From: Bacteroidota bacterium
GTDB lineage: Bacteria; Bacteroidota; Bacteroidia; Flavobacteriales; Weeksellaceae
Direction: 5' to 3'
Length of the DNA: 58,426 bases
Assembly: GCA_023422635.1 (NCBI GenBank)
Contig: JAFAGO010000027.1
Coordinates: 1-58,426 of the forward strand
Made by a program: the position numbers and the translations under genes. Positions 1 to 8,072 of the stretch are shown piece by piece (positions within the stretch are counted from its first letter, which is position 1; every line of letters starts with the position of its first letter). The notes beneath the pieces were generated by a model that saw only the letters and a list, made by a program, of their open reading frames with translations, was not told the DNA's origin and did not search any database.

Positions 1-1895
1 ACTTCTTCAAAGTCAGCATCTTGAACATCATCAGCTCCAGCGTTGTTTCCTGGATTGCCTTGTGCTTGTTCTGGACCTGCTTGGCCTTGTTGCGCTTGCG
101 CATTGTACAACTCTTCGGAAGCGGCAGTCCAAGCTGCATCTAATGCTTCAGATTTGGTTTTAACAGTCGCCATATCTTTCGCTTCGAAAGCTGTTTTCAA
201 TTCTGCAAGAGCAGATTCAATTGCTGCTTTTTTGTCGGCAGAAATTTTATCTCCAAATTCTTTCAACTGTTTTTCAGTTTGGAAAATTTGTCCGTCTGCT
301 TTATTTACTACATCTGCATCTTCTTTACGTTTTGCATCTGCAGCTGCATTTTGTTCTGCTTCTTTTTTCATTCTTTCGATTTCTGCATCAGAAAGTCCTG
401 AAGAAGCTTGAATTTTAATCGATTGTTCTTTACCAGTTCCTTTATCTTTCGCAGAAACACTCAAAATACCGTTTGCATCGATATCGAAAGTTACTTCGAT
501 TTGAGGTACTCCTCTTGGTGCAGGTGGAATATCGGTAAGATCGAATCTACCAATTTCTTTATTGTCGTTAAACATTGGTCTTTCCCCTTGTCCAACTCTA
601 ATGCTTACTGCAGGTTGATTGTCTGAAGCTGTTGAGAAAACCTCAGATTTTTTGGTTGGGATTGTTGTGTTCGCATCGATTAATTTTGTGAAAACAGAAC
701 CCATTGTTTCAATTCCTAAAGAAAGCGGAGTAACATCTAACAAAAGAACATCTTTCACATCACCGGTTAAGACACCACCTTGAATTGCAGCACCAATTGC
801 TACTACTTCGTCTGGATTAACTCCTTTTGATGGTTTTTTACCAAAGAATTTTTCTACTTCTTCTTGAATGATTGGGATACGTGTTGAACCACCCACCAAG
901 ATTACTTCATCAATATCAGAAGTTGATAATCCTGCGTCGGACAATGCTTTTTTACAAGGTTCCATTGAACGTCTTACCAAATCGGCAGATAATTGCTCAA
1001 ATTTCGCTTTGGTTAATGTTTTCACCAAGTGTTTTGGTCCTGAAGCTGTTGCAGTAATGTAAGGCAAGTTGATTTCGGTTTGCGAAGAAGCAGATAATTC
1101 AATTTTTGCTTTTTCTGCAGCTTCTTTCAAACGTTGAAGTGCAATTGCATCTCCTTTTAAATCAACACCTTCTTCTGTTTGAAATTCAGATGCCAACCAA
1201 TTGATAATTACATCATCAAAATCGTCACCACCAAGGTGTGTATCACCATTTGTAGACAATACTTCGAAAACGCCATCTCCTAAATCAAGGATTGAGATAT
1301 CGAAAGTACCACCACCAAGGTCGTATACTGCAATTTTTTGATCTTTTGTATTTTTATCCAAACCATAAGCAAGCGCTGCTGCAGTTGGTTCGTTGATAAT
1401 TCTTTCTACAGTAAGTCCAGCAATTTCTCCTGCTTCTTTAGTTGCTTGTCTTTGTGCATCGTTAAAGTAAGCTGGAACAGTAATTACGGCTCTTGTTACT
1501 TCTTGACCAAGATAATCTTCTGCTGTTTTTTTCATTTTTTGAAGAATCATTGCAGAAATTTCTTGTGGAGTATATTCTCTATCGTCGATTTTTACTTTAA
1601 TCGTATCATTTGGACCAGAAACCACTTGGTAAGGTACTCTTGAAATTTCGGAAGCATCATCTTTAAAATGCGTACCAATAAATCTTTTAATAGAGTAAAC
1701 GGTGTTGTGTGGGTTGGTTACCGCTTGTCTTTTTGCAGGATCACCTACTAATCTTTCGCCATCTTTTGTAAAGGCCACTACAGATGGTGTAGTTCTTTTA
1801 CCTTCAGCGTTTGCAATAACTACCGGATCTTTACCTTCCATAACGGCAACGCAAGAGTTGGTAGTTCCTAAGTCAATTCCAATTATTTTGCTCAT
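1..1895 (-). CDS. dnaK: Molecular chaperone DnaK (Hsp70), 3' end cut by window edge
   Basis: ATP-dependent cytoplasmic Hsp70 that binds unfolded peptides with DnaJ and GrpE. The minus-strand frame opens at an ATG at 1895 with MSKIIGIDLGTTNSCVAVME, the hallmark DnaK N-terminus, and continues with the ATPase domain and then the substrate-binding domain. About 631 codons are visible, and the last ones read ADDVQDADFEEV, the acidic tail expected just before the stop, so only a few codons are missing beyond position 1. It is divergent from ppk1. The 171-bp spacer has no TAnnTTTG element for dnaK but carries a CTGCCAAATTGACA motif (1974-1987) that resembles one upstream of groS. No frameshift was seen. 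Confidence 0.97.
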   Translation of the reverse strand, partial: MSKIIGIDLGTTNSCVAVMEGKDPVVIANAEGKRTTPSVVAFTKDGERLVGDPAKRQAVTNPHNTVYSIKRFIGTHFKDDASEISRVPYQVVSGPNDTIKVKIDDREYTPQEISAMILQKMKKTAEDYLGQEVTRAVITVPAYFNDAQRQATKEAGEIAGLTVERIINEPTAAALAYGLDKNTKDQKIAVYDLGGGTFDISILDLGDGVFEVLSTNGDTHLGGDDFDDVIINWLASEFQTEEGVDLKGDAIALQRLKEAAEKAKIELSASSQTEINLPYITATASGPKHLVKTLTKAKFEQLSADLVRRSMEPCKKALSDAGLSTSDIDEVILVGGSTRIPIIQEEVEKFFGKKPSKGVNPDEVVAIGAAIQGGVLTGDVKDVLLLDVTPLSLGIETMGSVFTKLIDANTTIPTKKSEVFSTASDNQPAVSIRVGQGERPMFNDNKEIGRFDLTDIPPAPRGVPQIEVTFDIDANGILSVSAKDKGTGKEQSIKIQASSGLSDAEIERMKKEAEQNAAADAKRKEDADVVNKADGQIFQTEKQLKEFGDKISADKKAAIESALAELKTAFEAKDMATVKTKSEALDAAWTAASEELYNAQAQQGQAGPEQAQGNPGNNAGADDVQDADFEE

Positions 1896-1973
1896 AATAT
1901 ATTTTGTTTTTATTTTTTGTTATTTTTCGTTGAACACACAGGATTTCTCAAGTTTTATACCACGTCCTGATTT

Positions 1974-1987
1974 CTGCCAAATTGACA
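1974..1987 (-). promoter_or_regulatory. Candidate chaperone-operon regulatory motif upstream of dnaK
   Basis: The plus strand reads CTGCCAAATTGACA, i.e. TGTCA-N3-TGGCA in the direction of dnaK. It lies about 80 bp before the dnaK start and is followed 15 bp later by ATAAAA. A related sequence is found upstream of groS (58369-58385). Heat-shock function is an inference from the two locations. Confidence 0.4.
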
Positions 1988-2036
1988 TATTTAAAAGATT
2001 TAACACTAAAAAAGATTTCAAAAATGGCGAATTTAT

Positions 2037-2044
2037 TACCTTTG
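2037..2044 (+). promoter_or_regulatory. -7 promoter element for ppk1
   Basis: TACCTTTG matches the Bacteroidota -7 consensus TAnnTTTG exactly and lies 22 bp before the ppk1 ATG. No perfect TTTG was seen about 20 bp upstream; GATTTC at 2014-2019 is the nearest candidate. Confidence 0.55.
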
Positions 2045-2066
2045 AGTAAACACCACATATACACAC

Positions 2067-4139
2067 ATGTCACAAGAATTTAATCCTCGCGATCTTACTT
2101 GGCTCGCTTTTAATGAACGTGTTATGCAAGAGGCGATGGACGAAACCGTTCCACTCCAATTACGCATTCGTTTTTTAGGAATATTTTCAAATAACTTAGA
2201 TGAGTTTTTCCGAGTTCGTGTGGCAGGATTAAAGAGAGCGATGGATTTTAAGAACAAAATTATCTTAGAATCTTTCTATCAACCACCCTCAAAAATCTTA
2301 CAAAAAATAAACGACATTGTTATTAAGCAACAAGAAAATTTCAACCAAACTTGGAAAATTATTCAGGATGAAATGGCACAACACAATGTGTTTATAAAAA
2401 ACGCAAATAACCTCACTCCCGAACAAAAAGTTTTTGTAAAACAGTATTTTGATGATGTGGTAGAATCCAACATCATTCCCATTCTTCTGCACGAAAACAA
2501 GCCAATGCCGTATTTACGCGATAAAAGTTTATACCTCGGCATTGCAATGCGACGAAAAGAGTGGCAGTACCAAAGTAATTTCGCCATTATCGAATTGCCA
2601 ACACGTTTTGTAGGACGTTTCGTAATGTTGCCCTCCGAAAACGATGAAAAAAATGTGATGCTTTTGGAAGATGTTGTAACCTTTATGCTTCCAGAAATTT
2701 TTTCTTTTTTTGGATATGATGATTACCACTCCAACGCTTTTAAAGTAACGAAAGATGCAGAATTTGATTTGGATAACGACATCCGAACCAACCTCGCAGA
2801 AAAAATAGAAAAAGGAATTAAAAGCCGAAGAAAAGGGAAACCTACTCGATTTGTTTTCGATCGAGATATGGATAAAGCGTTGCTAGAATTTCTTATTAAA
2901 AAATTAAATCTCACGCAGAAAGACAGCATTATCCCTGGAGGAAAAATTCATAATTTCCGCCATTTTATGGATTTCCCTGATGTTTGTAAAGAATATCAAA
3001 AACCGGTAGAACGCACCTCTTTCAATCATCCCGCATTTCCGAACGACCACCGAATTACGGAAACAATTTTAAAAGAAGATATTTTATTAACCTTTCCGTA
3101 CCACAATTATCGTCCAGTAATTGATTTGTTACGCGAAAGTGCGATGGATCCGAATGTGAAATCAATTCAAATTACGGCCTATCGTTTGGCCAGCAATTCA
3201 AAAATTATTAACGCCCTGATCAACGCCGTTCGAAACGGAAAAGAGGTAACTGTAATGATCGAATTGCGCGCCCGTTTTGATGAAGAAGCGAATTTGGAAT
3301 GGAAGGAACGTTTGGAGGAAGAAGGCGTGAAAGTTTTGGTAGGATTACCCAACAAGAAAGTACATGCCAAGTTGTGCGTCATTAAAAAAAGACAAAACGG
3401 CAAAACGGTACAATACGGATTTATAAGCACCGGAAATTTCAATGAAAAAACGGCAAAAATTTATGGTGATCATTTGCTTTTCACATCCGATCGCGTGGTA
3501 ATGGCGGACATTAATAAAGTTTTTAAAGTGTTAATGAAGCCCAAAGAAGATCCGCTCCCGATCTTGAAAACCTGTAAAAAACTAATGGTTTGTCCACAGT
3601 TTATGCGTGAAAAAATTATTCAACACATCGATCGCGAAATTGAAGAAGCCACAGCAGGAAGAATGGCAAAAATGATTATTAAAGCCAATTCTTTAAGCGA
3701 CCGCTCCTTAATTTTAAAATTGTACGATGCCGCAAAAGCTGGCGTTGAAGTACAATTGATTATTCGTGGAATTTTCTGCGCACTTAATCAAAAAGAATTC
3801 AAAAAGAAACTTTACGGAATTTCAATTGTAGATGAGTATTTAGAGCATGCACGCGTAATGTATTTCTACAACAAAGGTATTGAAGATATCTACATTTCTT
3901 CGGCGGATTGGATGACGCGAAACTTGGATTATCGAATTGAAGCTGCCGTAAAGGTTACGCAGAAAAATTTAAAGAAAGAATTGATGGACATTCTGCAAAT
4001 TCAATTGCAAGATAATGTGAAAGCCAGAATTCTCGACAATAAACTTCGAAATAAATATGTTAAAAACGACAAACCTTATTATCGATCTCAAATAGAAACA
4101 TATCGTTATTTAAAATCGAAAGTACATCAAAATTCATAA
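2067..4139 (+). CDS. ppk1: Polyphosphate kinase 1
   Basis: Makes inorganic polyphosphate reversibly from the gamma-phosphate of ATP. The 690-residue product has the usual family length. The N-terminal domain opens with FNPRDLTWLAFNERV and NNLDEFFRVRVAGL. The two phospholipase D-like catalytic domains carry the expected histidines: His433 in NKKVHAKLCV (the phosphorylated residue in the family) and His594 in EYLEHARVMYFYN. The ATG at 2067 lies just after a good -7 element. A bidirectional terminator follows the stop directly. The exopolyphosphatase gene ppx, often next to ppk1, is about 15 kb away here because the fructan locus lies between them. Confidence 0.97.
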   Translation: MSQEFNPRDLTWLAFNERVMQEAMDETVPLQLRIRFLGIFSNNLDEFFRVRVAGLKRAMDFKNKIILESFYQPPSKILQKINDIVIKQQENFNQTWKIIQDEMAQHNVFIKNANNLTPEQKVFVKQYFDDVVESNIIPILLHENKPMPYLRDKSLYLGIAMRRKEWQYQSNFAIIELPTRFVGRFVMLPSENDEKNVMLLEDVVTFMLPEIFSFFGYDDYHSNAFKVTKDAEFDLDNDIRTNLAEKIEKGIKSRRKGKPTRFVFDRDMDKALLEFLIKKLNLTQKDSIIPGGKIHNFRHFMDFPDVCKEYQKPVERTSFNHPAFPNDHRITETILKEDILLTFPYHNYRPVIDLLRESAMDPNVKSIQITAYRLASNSKIINALINAVRNGKEVTVMIELRARFDEEANLEWKERLEEEGVKVLVGLPNKKVHAKLCVIKKRQNGKTVQYGFISTGNFNEKTAKIYGDHLLFTSDRVVMADINKVFKVLMKPKEDPLPILKTCKKLMVCPQFMREKIIQHIDREIEEATAGRMAKMIIKANSLSDRSLILKLYDAAKAGVEVQLIIRGIFCALNQKEFKKKLYGISIVDEYLEHARVMYFYNKGIEDIYISSADWMTRNLDYRIEAAVKVTQKNLKKELMDILQIQLQDNVKARILDNKLRNKYVKNDKPYYRSQIETYRYLKSKVHQNS

Positions 4140-4140
4140 A

Positions 4141-4170
4141 AAAATCCCCGAATGATATTTGGGGATTTTT
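4141..4170. terminator. Bidirectional terminator between ppk1 and fructokinase
   Basis: AAAATCCCC (4141-4149) pairs with GGGGATTTT (4161-4169) around an 11-nt loop, with T-rich tracts on both strands. It lies between two convergent stop codons. Confidence 0.85.
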
Positions 4171-4202
4171 GGTTTTCTTTATAAAAGAAAAATTCTTAAA
4201 CT

Positions 4203-5114
4203 TTACACTGAAGCTTTTGTATTGCGCATTTCGGAAATCATTTCGTTGGATATTTTTGGATTTGCACCTTTACTTCCGGCAACAATCGCACCTACGGCGC
4301 TCGCAAAATCCAACGCCTCATCAATCGCTGAACCAGAAACCAATTGACTAATTAAACTTGCCAAAAAGGAATCGCCTGCTCCCACGGTATCCTCAACCTG
4401 AACAGAATAACCAAAATGATCAATAAATTCGCCTTTCCACAATAAAGTTGAGCCATCTTTTCCCTTGGTTACACAAATATTTTCAACATTGAATTCCTTG
4501 GATAAAAATTGAATGGATTCATAAATGTCATTACCTCGAAATCCTAAAGTTTGATTAATTTCCAAAAGCTCTTCATCATTTAATTTCATAAAATCTGCAT
4601 ATTGCGCCAATTCTTTAATTAAATCCACGGAATAATAAGGCGGACGAAGATTTACGTCAAAAACTTTGAACATTGAAGTATTGGACTTCAGCAGCGTGAT
4701 AAGTGTATTTTTAGAAACTTCATTGCGGCAAACCAAACTTCCGAAAAGGAAAACATCCGCATTTTTAACGATATTTTCTACGGCCGCATTCACTGGGACA
4801 AAATCCCATGCGGAAGGGAATTTAATATCGTAAGTCGCTGTTCGATTTTCATCTAAAATAACTTGAACAATTCCTGTGTTTTGATCTTCCAAAACTCCAA
4901 TTCCTGTAGTTTCGAGTCCATTTTCTTTGGCATAATTTACGATTACTTTTCCATCGTCATCATTTCCTACCGCGCTAATAATGTGAACTGGAAATCCGAA
5001 AGAAGCTGCTCTTAAAGCCAAATTCAATGGTGCTCCACCGATTTTCTTTTCGGATTCTAAAACATCGAAAAGTACTTCTCCATAACTTACAAAGTTCATA
5101 TTCTTTTGACTCAT
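4203..5114 (-). CDS. Fructokinase, PfkB (ribokinase-like) family
   Basis: Predicted to phosphorylate fructose in the cytoplasm as the last step of fructan breakdown. The 303-residue protein has the PfkB glycine-rich N-terminal region (KIGGAPLNLALRAASFG) and the C-terminal signature DTVGAGDSF with the catalytic Asp. It is the last gene of the seven-gene operon; its ATG overlaps the stop of the upstream GH32 gene by one base (TAATG), which suggests translational coupling. The B. thetaiotaomicron levan locus also contains a fructokinase. Sugar specificity is inferred from context, since PfkB members also act on ribose, adenosine and ketodeoxygluconate. Confidence 0.88.
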   Translation of the reverse strand: MSQKNMNFVSYGEVLFDVLESEKKIGGAPLNLALRAASFGFPVHIISAVGNDDDGKVIVNYAKENGLETTGIGVLEDQNTGIVQVILDENRTATYDIKFPSAWDFVPVNAAVENIVKNADVFLFGSLVCRNEVSKNTLITLLKSNTSMFKVFDVNLRPPYYSVDLIKELAQYADFMKLNDEELLEINQTLGFRGNDIYESIQFLSKEFNVENICVTKGKDGSTLLWKGEFIDHFGYSVQVEDTVGAGDSFLASLISQLVSGSAIDEALDFASAVGAIVAGSKGANPKISNEMISEMRNTKASV

Positions 5115-6658
5115 TATTTTTGGGAATTTTTTAATATTACTTTATTAAAACTCGCTGTATTAATGCTGTAAAAACTCCATTTCTTACCTGCTATATCATA
5201 AAGCCTTACACTGAACGCAACGAGATCATTTATATACACCACACAAATATTATTGCTAATATACAAATTCACGTCATAAGAATTTGTATTCAACGCCGCA
5301 AAAGAGTGATGATTCATTAGTGTTTCCGTTCCGTTTAAAAGAGTGTAGGCTTTTAATTCTTTTGTACTTTCATTGAACTCAATTTTTACTCCTTTTTCTG
5401 AGTTCCCTTCTTCTGCAAGGATAATTCCCGCTAAACCAGTATTTTGCTGAAGTTGGAAACTGATTTTATTAGATTTTCTTAACGCATCAAAAGTTGCTTT
5501 GGAAGTTGCACCTAGGCTAAAACTATTTCCACTTTGGTTAACCGAACCGCTATATTCCTTAAGCGTGAGCGCAACTTCGTTTGTAAATACGGATGAAAGT
5601 GTTTCAAGTGGTTTAACACCTAATGTTCCGTTGGAATTCTGCACCAGTTGATGTGTCATCATATTTCCTGCCCATTCCTTAGCTCCAGTGTTGTTTTCAG
5701 GTGCTTTTCTCGCAGTCCACCCCGTAATAAATCGGTTTGTACCATCAGATACAGTTTTAGCTGCATAAAAATAAGATCCATCGAACTGATCATTTTCCGG
5801 TTTAACCCAAGGCCCATTTGGTGAGGAAGAATAGCGATATTTAGTACCAGGACTGTCGCTCCAGTTTTCTGAAAAAACAAGGTACCAGTAGTCTCCCATT
5901 TTAAAAAGATCAGGACACTCTAGCATAATATAATTTTCAGTATTCGGACTAGTATAGATTGGCGATTCCACTGACCAGTCCCCAGATGCTAAATCCGTTG
6001 TAGTGAACTTCAAAACTACAGCCCTACGATCGTCAGTTTGTGCTGAAACTAACATCCAATATTTATTTTCTTCCTGATTGTACATCACATGCGGATCTCT
6101 GAATTCAAAATCATAATAACCTTGTGGTGCAGTTATTTTAAAATCAGTTATTTTGCTCCAATTTTTCATATCGGTGCTGGTAGCTAGCAAAATACTTTCT
6201 CTAGGGTTACCAGCTAAAAAAGCCGAAGTTGCATTGTGACCTGTATAAAAGTAATAATAAGTACCTCCCGATTTAATCAAACTTCCCGTTCCGACTGCAA
6301 AATCTGCATCGGTTGAATTACCGTAAGGAATTTGTCGTCCATTGTATGAATAATTGATAAAATCTGAGGTTTCAAAACTATGAATATCGTGGATTCCCGC
6401 ATTGGCCGGTTTTGATTTTGCATCGTGCAAAAAGAACATGTGAAATTTTCCGTTTTCATAGTAAGGCATCACATCTCCTACATATCCTTCTGTAAAATAG
6501 GGATTAGATGTTCCCATCCATTGAGATGGAGGTTGTGGGAAGATGTTTGTTGCATTGTAGACATCATTTTCTGTGATATTAAAATCAACATCTTGATCAT
6601 TACAGTTTATCAACAGAAAAGCAAACACACAACTAATCAACAACTTTATTTTGTACAT
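5114..6658 (-). CDS. Divergent GH32 family lipoprotein, probable fructanase
   Basis: Predicted to hydrolyse beta-fructosyl linkages, probably at the outer membrane. The 514-residue protein starts with a lipoprotein signal (hydrophobic run ending LLINC, Cys19). The five-bladed propeller domain spans about residues 45-340, followed by a C-terminal beta-sandwich that resembles DUF4975. The GH32 triad can be followed: Asp62 in VGDVMPYY, Asp188 in FRDP and Glu247 in LECPDLF. The usual WMNDPNG around the nucleophile is absent, so this belongs to a divergent branch. It lies between the DUF4960 gene (10-bp gap) and fructokinase (1-bp overlap). An endo-acting surface role like that of BT1760 is possible but not shown. 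Confidence 0.85.
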   Translation of the reverse strand: MYKIKLLISCVFAFLLINCNDQDVDFNITENDVYNATNIFPQPPSQWMGTSNPYFTEGYVGDVMPYYENGKFHMFFLHDAKSKPANAGIHDIHSFETSDFINYSYNGRQIPYGNSTDADFAVGTGSLIKSGGTYYYFYTGHNATSAFLAGNPRESILLATSTDMKNWSKITDFKITAPQGYYDFEFRDPHVMYNQEENKYWMLVSAQTDDRRAVVLKFTTTDLASGDWSVESPIYTSPNTENYIMLECPDLFKMGDYWYLVFSENWSDSPGTKYRYSSSPNGPWVKPENDQFDGSYFYAAKTVSDGTNRFITGWTARKAPENNTGAKEWAGNMMTHQLVQNSNGTLGVKPLETLSSVFTNEVALTLKEYSGSVNQSGNSFSLGATSKATFDALRKSNKISFQLQQNTGLAGIILAEEGNSEKGVKIEFNESTKELKAYTLLNGTETLMNHHSFAALNTNSYDVNLYISNNICVVYINDLVAFSVRLYDIAGKKWSFYSINTASFNKVILKNSQK

Positions 6659-6668
6659 AATTTTTTAA

Positions 6669-8060
6669 TTAATGGTTGACAAGATAGTTTAAACTGTTAT
6701 CCGTAATTTTCTTTATATTATCTATAAATCCGTTTGGTGCGCTTGGCACTCCGTTATTGTTCTCGTTGTACCAATCGTAAGCACCCATGGATATAATGAC
6801 ACAATTTTTCTGACTGCCTGTTCCTGGAAATTCTGAAATTGCCACTCGCCCATCCAGAGTATCATCCCAGGCTTCACTAGCCAGATTTTTTCCTCCAGTT
6901 TGCTCACGCCATCCTGCTCCGTTTTCATAACCTCCCCATTCTGGAAGAAACCACCATGCAGTATGATTTAAACGGAATGTTCCCTTTTGCAGAAGATTGG
7001 CTTTTCCAGTTGCATAGGTTTCTACACCATTGAAGATTGGGTGATTTTCATTTCCGACGAATGAAATTCCCCAATCACTTCCTGAATCTACAAAGCCATT
7101 AGGAGGAAAATCTCCGAAAACATTATTCGGTCCTTTTCCTGCTGGAAGAATACCAATTTTATCGGCATACTGAGAAGCAAAACTTGTCAGCAGTATATTA
7201 CCACCGTTGATCAGATAATTTTGAATTCTTGCGAGTACAGCACTGCTCGTAGCTTCTGCCGGAAGATCTACTGCTGAATCAAAATGCCACCAAATCACAT
7301 CGAAATTATCCAAAGAAACTCCAGCTGCTACCTCTGCAAAAGAAATATACTTCGCTCCTGAATATCTATTGAACAACCAGTCTGATGCTGCAATCTCATC
7401 CAAATTACTGAGTAAAGATCTTGTAGCTTCTGTACCAATAAAAGCTATCTGCGGTCCGCTAATTGGGGCTGCCACCGTTGCCACATACACTTCACTCATT
7501 ATACCGTTGGTTACATTAAAATTCACAGGATTCGCAAAATCGACAACTGATCCTGAGGCTGGCGAAATGGAAACTCCAGTTGCGAGTTCAATTACCGGTG
7601 TTAAGGCTGAGAAATTGGTACCTTCGGGTAGTGTAAGAGTAATGGTTTTTGAAGTATTGTTTATTTCTGCACTCTGCCCGTTAATGACGAAACTTTTAAT
7701 CGGATTTTCCGATTTTACGGTAACTTCATATTTTTTGTAAATATTTCCATTTTTTACGGTGTATTCTACGGGATTGGTAAAATTCACAGTGGTTCCAATT
7801 ACTGGAGTAACAATTGCTCCCTCTGCTACCACTACCTGCGGAACGACTGCTGTAACATTGGTTCCGTAGGGTAAGATTACGGTAATTTTATCTTCCAATT
7901 GGTCGATTTCGCCTACAATTCCATTCACTGCAAATGCTTCAATATTTACGGAAACATCGGTAACCAATCCGTCTCCAAATTCATCGGTACACGATTTGAA
8001 AACCAGTGCAACCGTGAAAAGTACAAGTACATATAGTTTTAGTTTAAAAAAATTTTTCAT
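6669..8060 (-). CDS. DUF4960-type surface glycan-binding lipoprotein (SGBP)
   Basis: Probably captures fructan at the cell surface for SusC/SusD. The 463-residue product has a lipoprotein signal (VFKSC, Cys24) and two tandem repeats of about 80 residues (about 33-115 and 118-195), each ending in the pattern F-(T/A)-NPV-(E/N)-(Y/F)-x-V-x-NG, which look like Ig-type spacers. The C-terminal domain of about 260 residues (from GPQIAFIGTE) is rich in Trp and Asn (IWWHFD, TAWWFLPEWGG) and fits DUF4960, as in BT1761 of the B. thetaiotaomicron levan locus. It sits directly after susD, where SGBPs are normally encoded. Ligand identity is inferred from the flanking GH32 genes. Confidence 0.8.
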   Translation of the reverse strand: MKNFFKLKLYVLVLFTVALVFKSCTDEFGDGLVTDVSVNIEAFAVNGIVGEIDQLEDKITVILPYGTNVTAVVPQVVVAEGAIVTPVIGTTVNFTNPVEYTVKNGNIYKKYEVTVKSENPIKSFVINGQSAEINNTSKTITLTLPEGTNFSALTPVIELATGVSISPASGSVVDFANPVNFNVTNGIMSEVYVATVAAPISGPQIAFIGTEATRSLLSNLDEIAASDWLFNRYSGAKYISFAEVAAGVSLDNFDVIWWHFDSAVDLPAEATSSAVLARIQNYLINGGNILLTSFASQYADKIGILPAGKGPNNVFGDFPPNGFVDSGSDWGISFVGNENHPIFNGVETYATGKANLLQKGTFRLNHTAWWFLPEWGGYENGAGWREQTGGKNLASEAWDDTLDGRVAISEFPGTGSQKNCVIISMGAYDWYNENNNGVPSAPNGFIDNIKKITDNSLNYLVNH

Positions 8061-8072
8061 GTTGTTGCTCTT

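Noticed and set aside
43..1643. Several plus-strand open frames of 60-122 codons over dnaK
   Set aside because: They lie entirely antisense to dnaK, have low-complexity or Cys/Phe-rich translations, and carry no recognisable domain.
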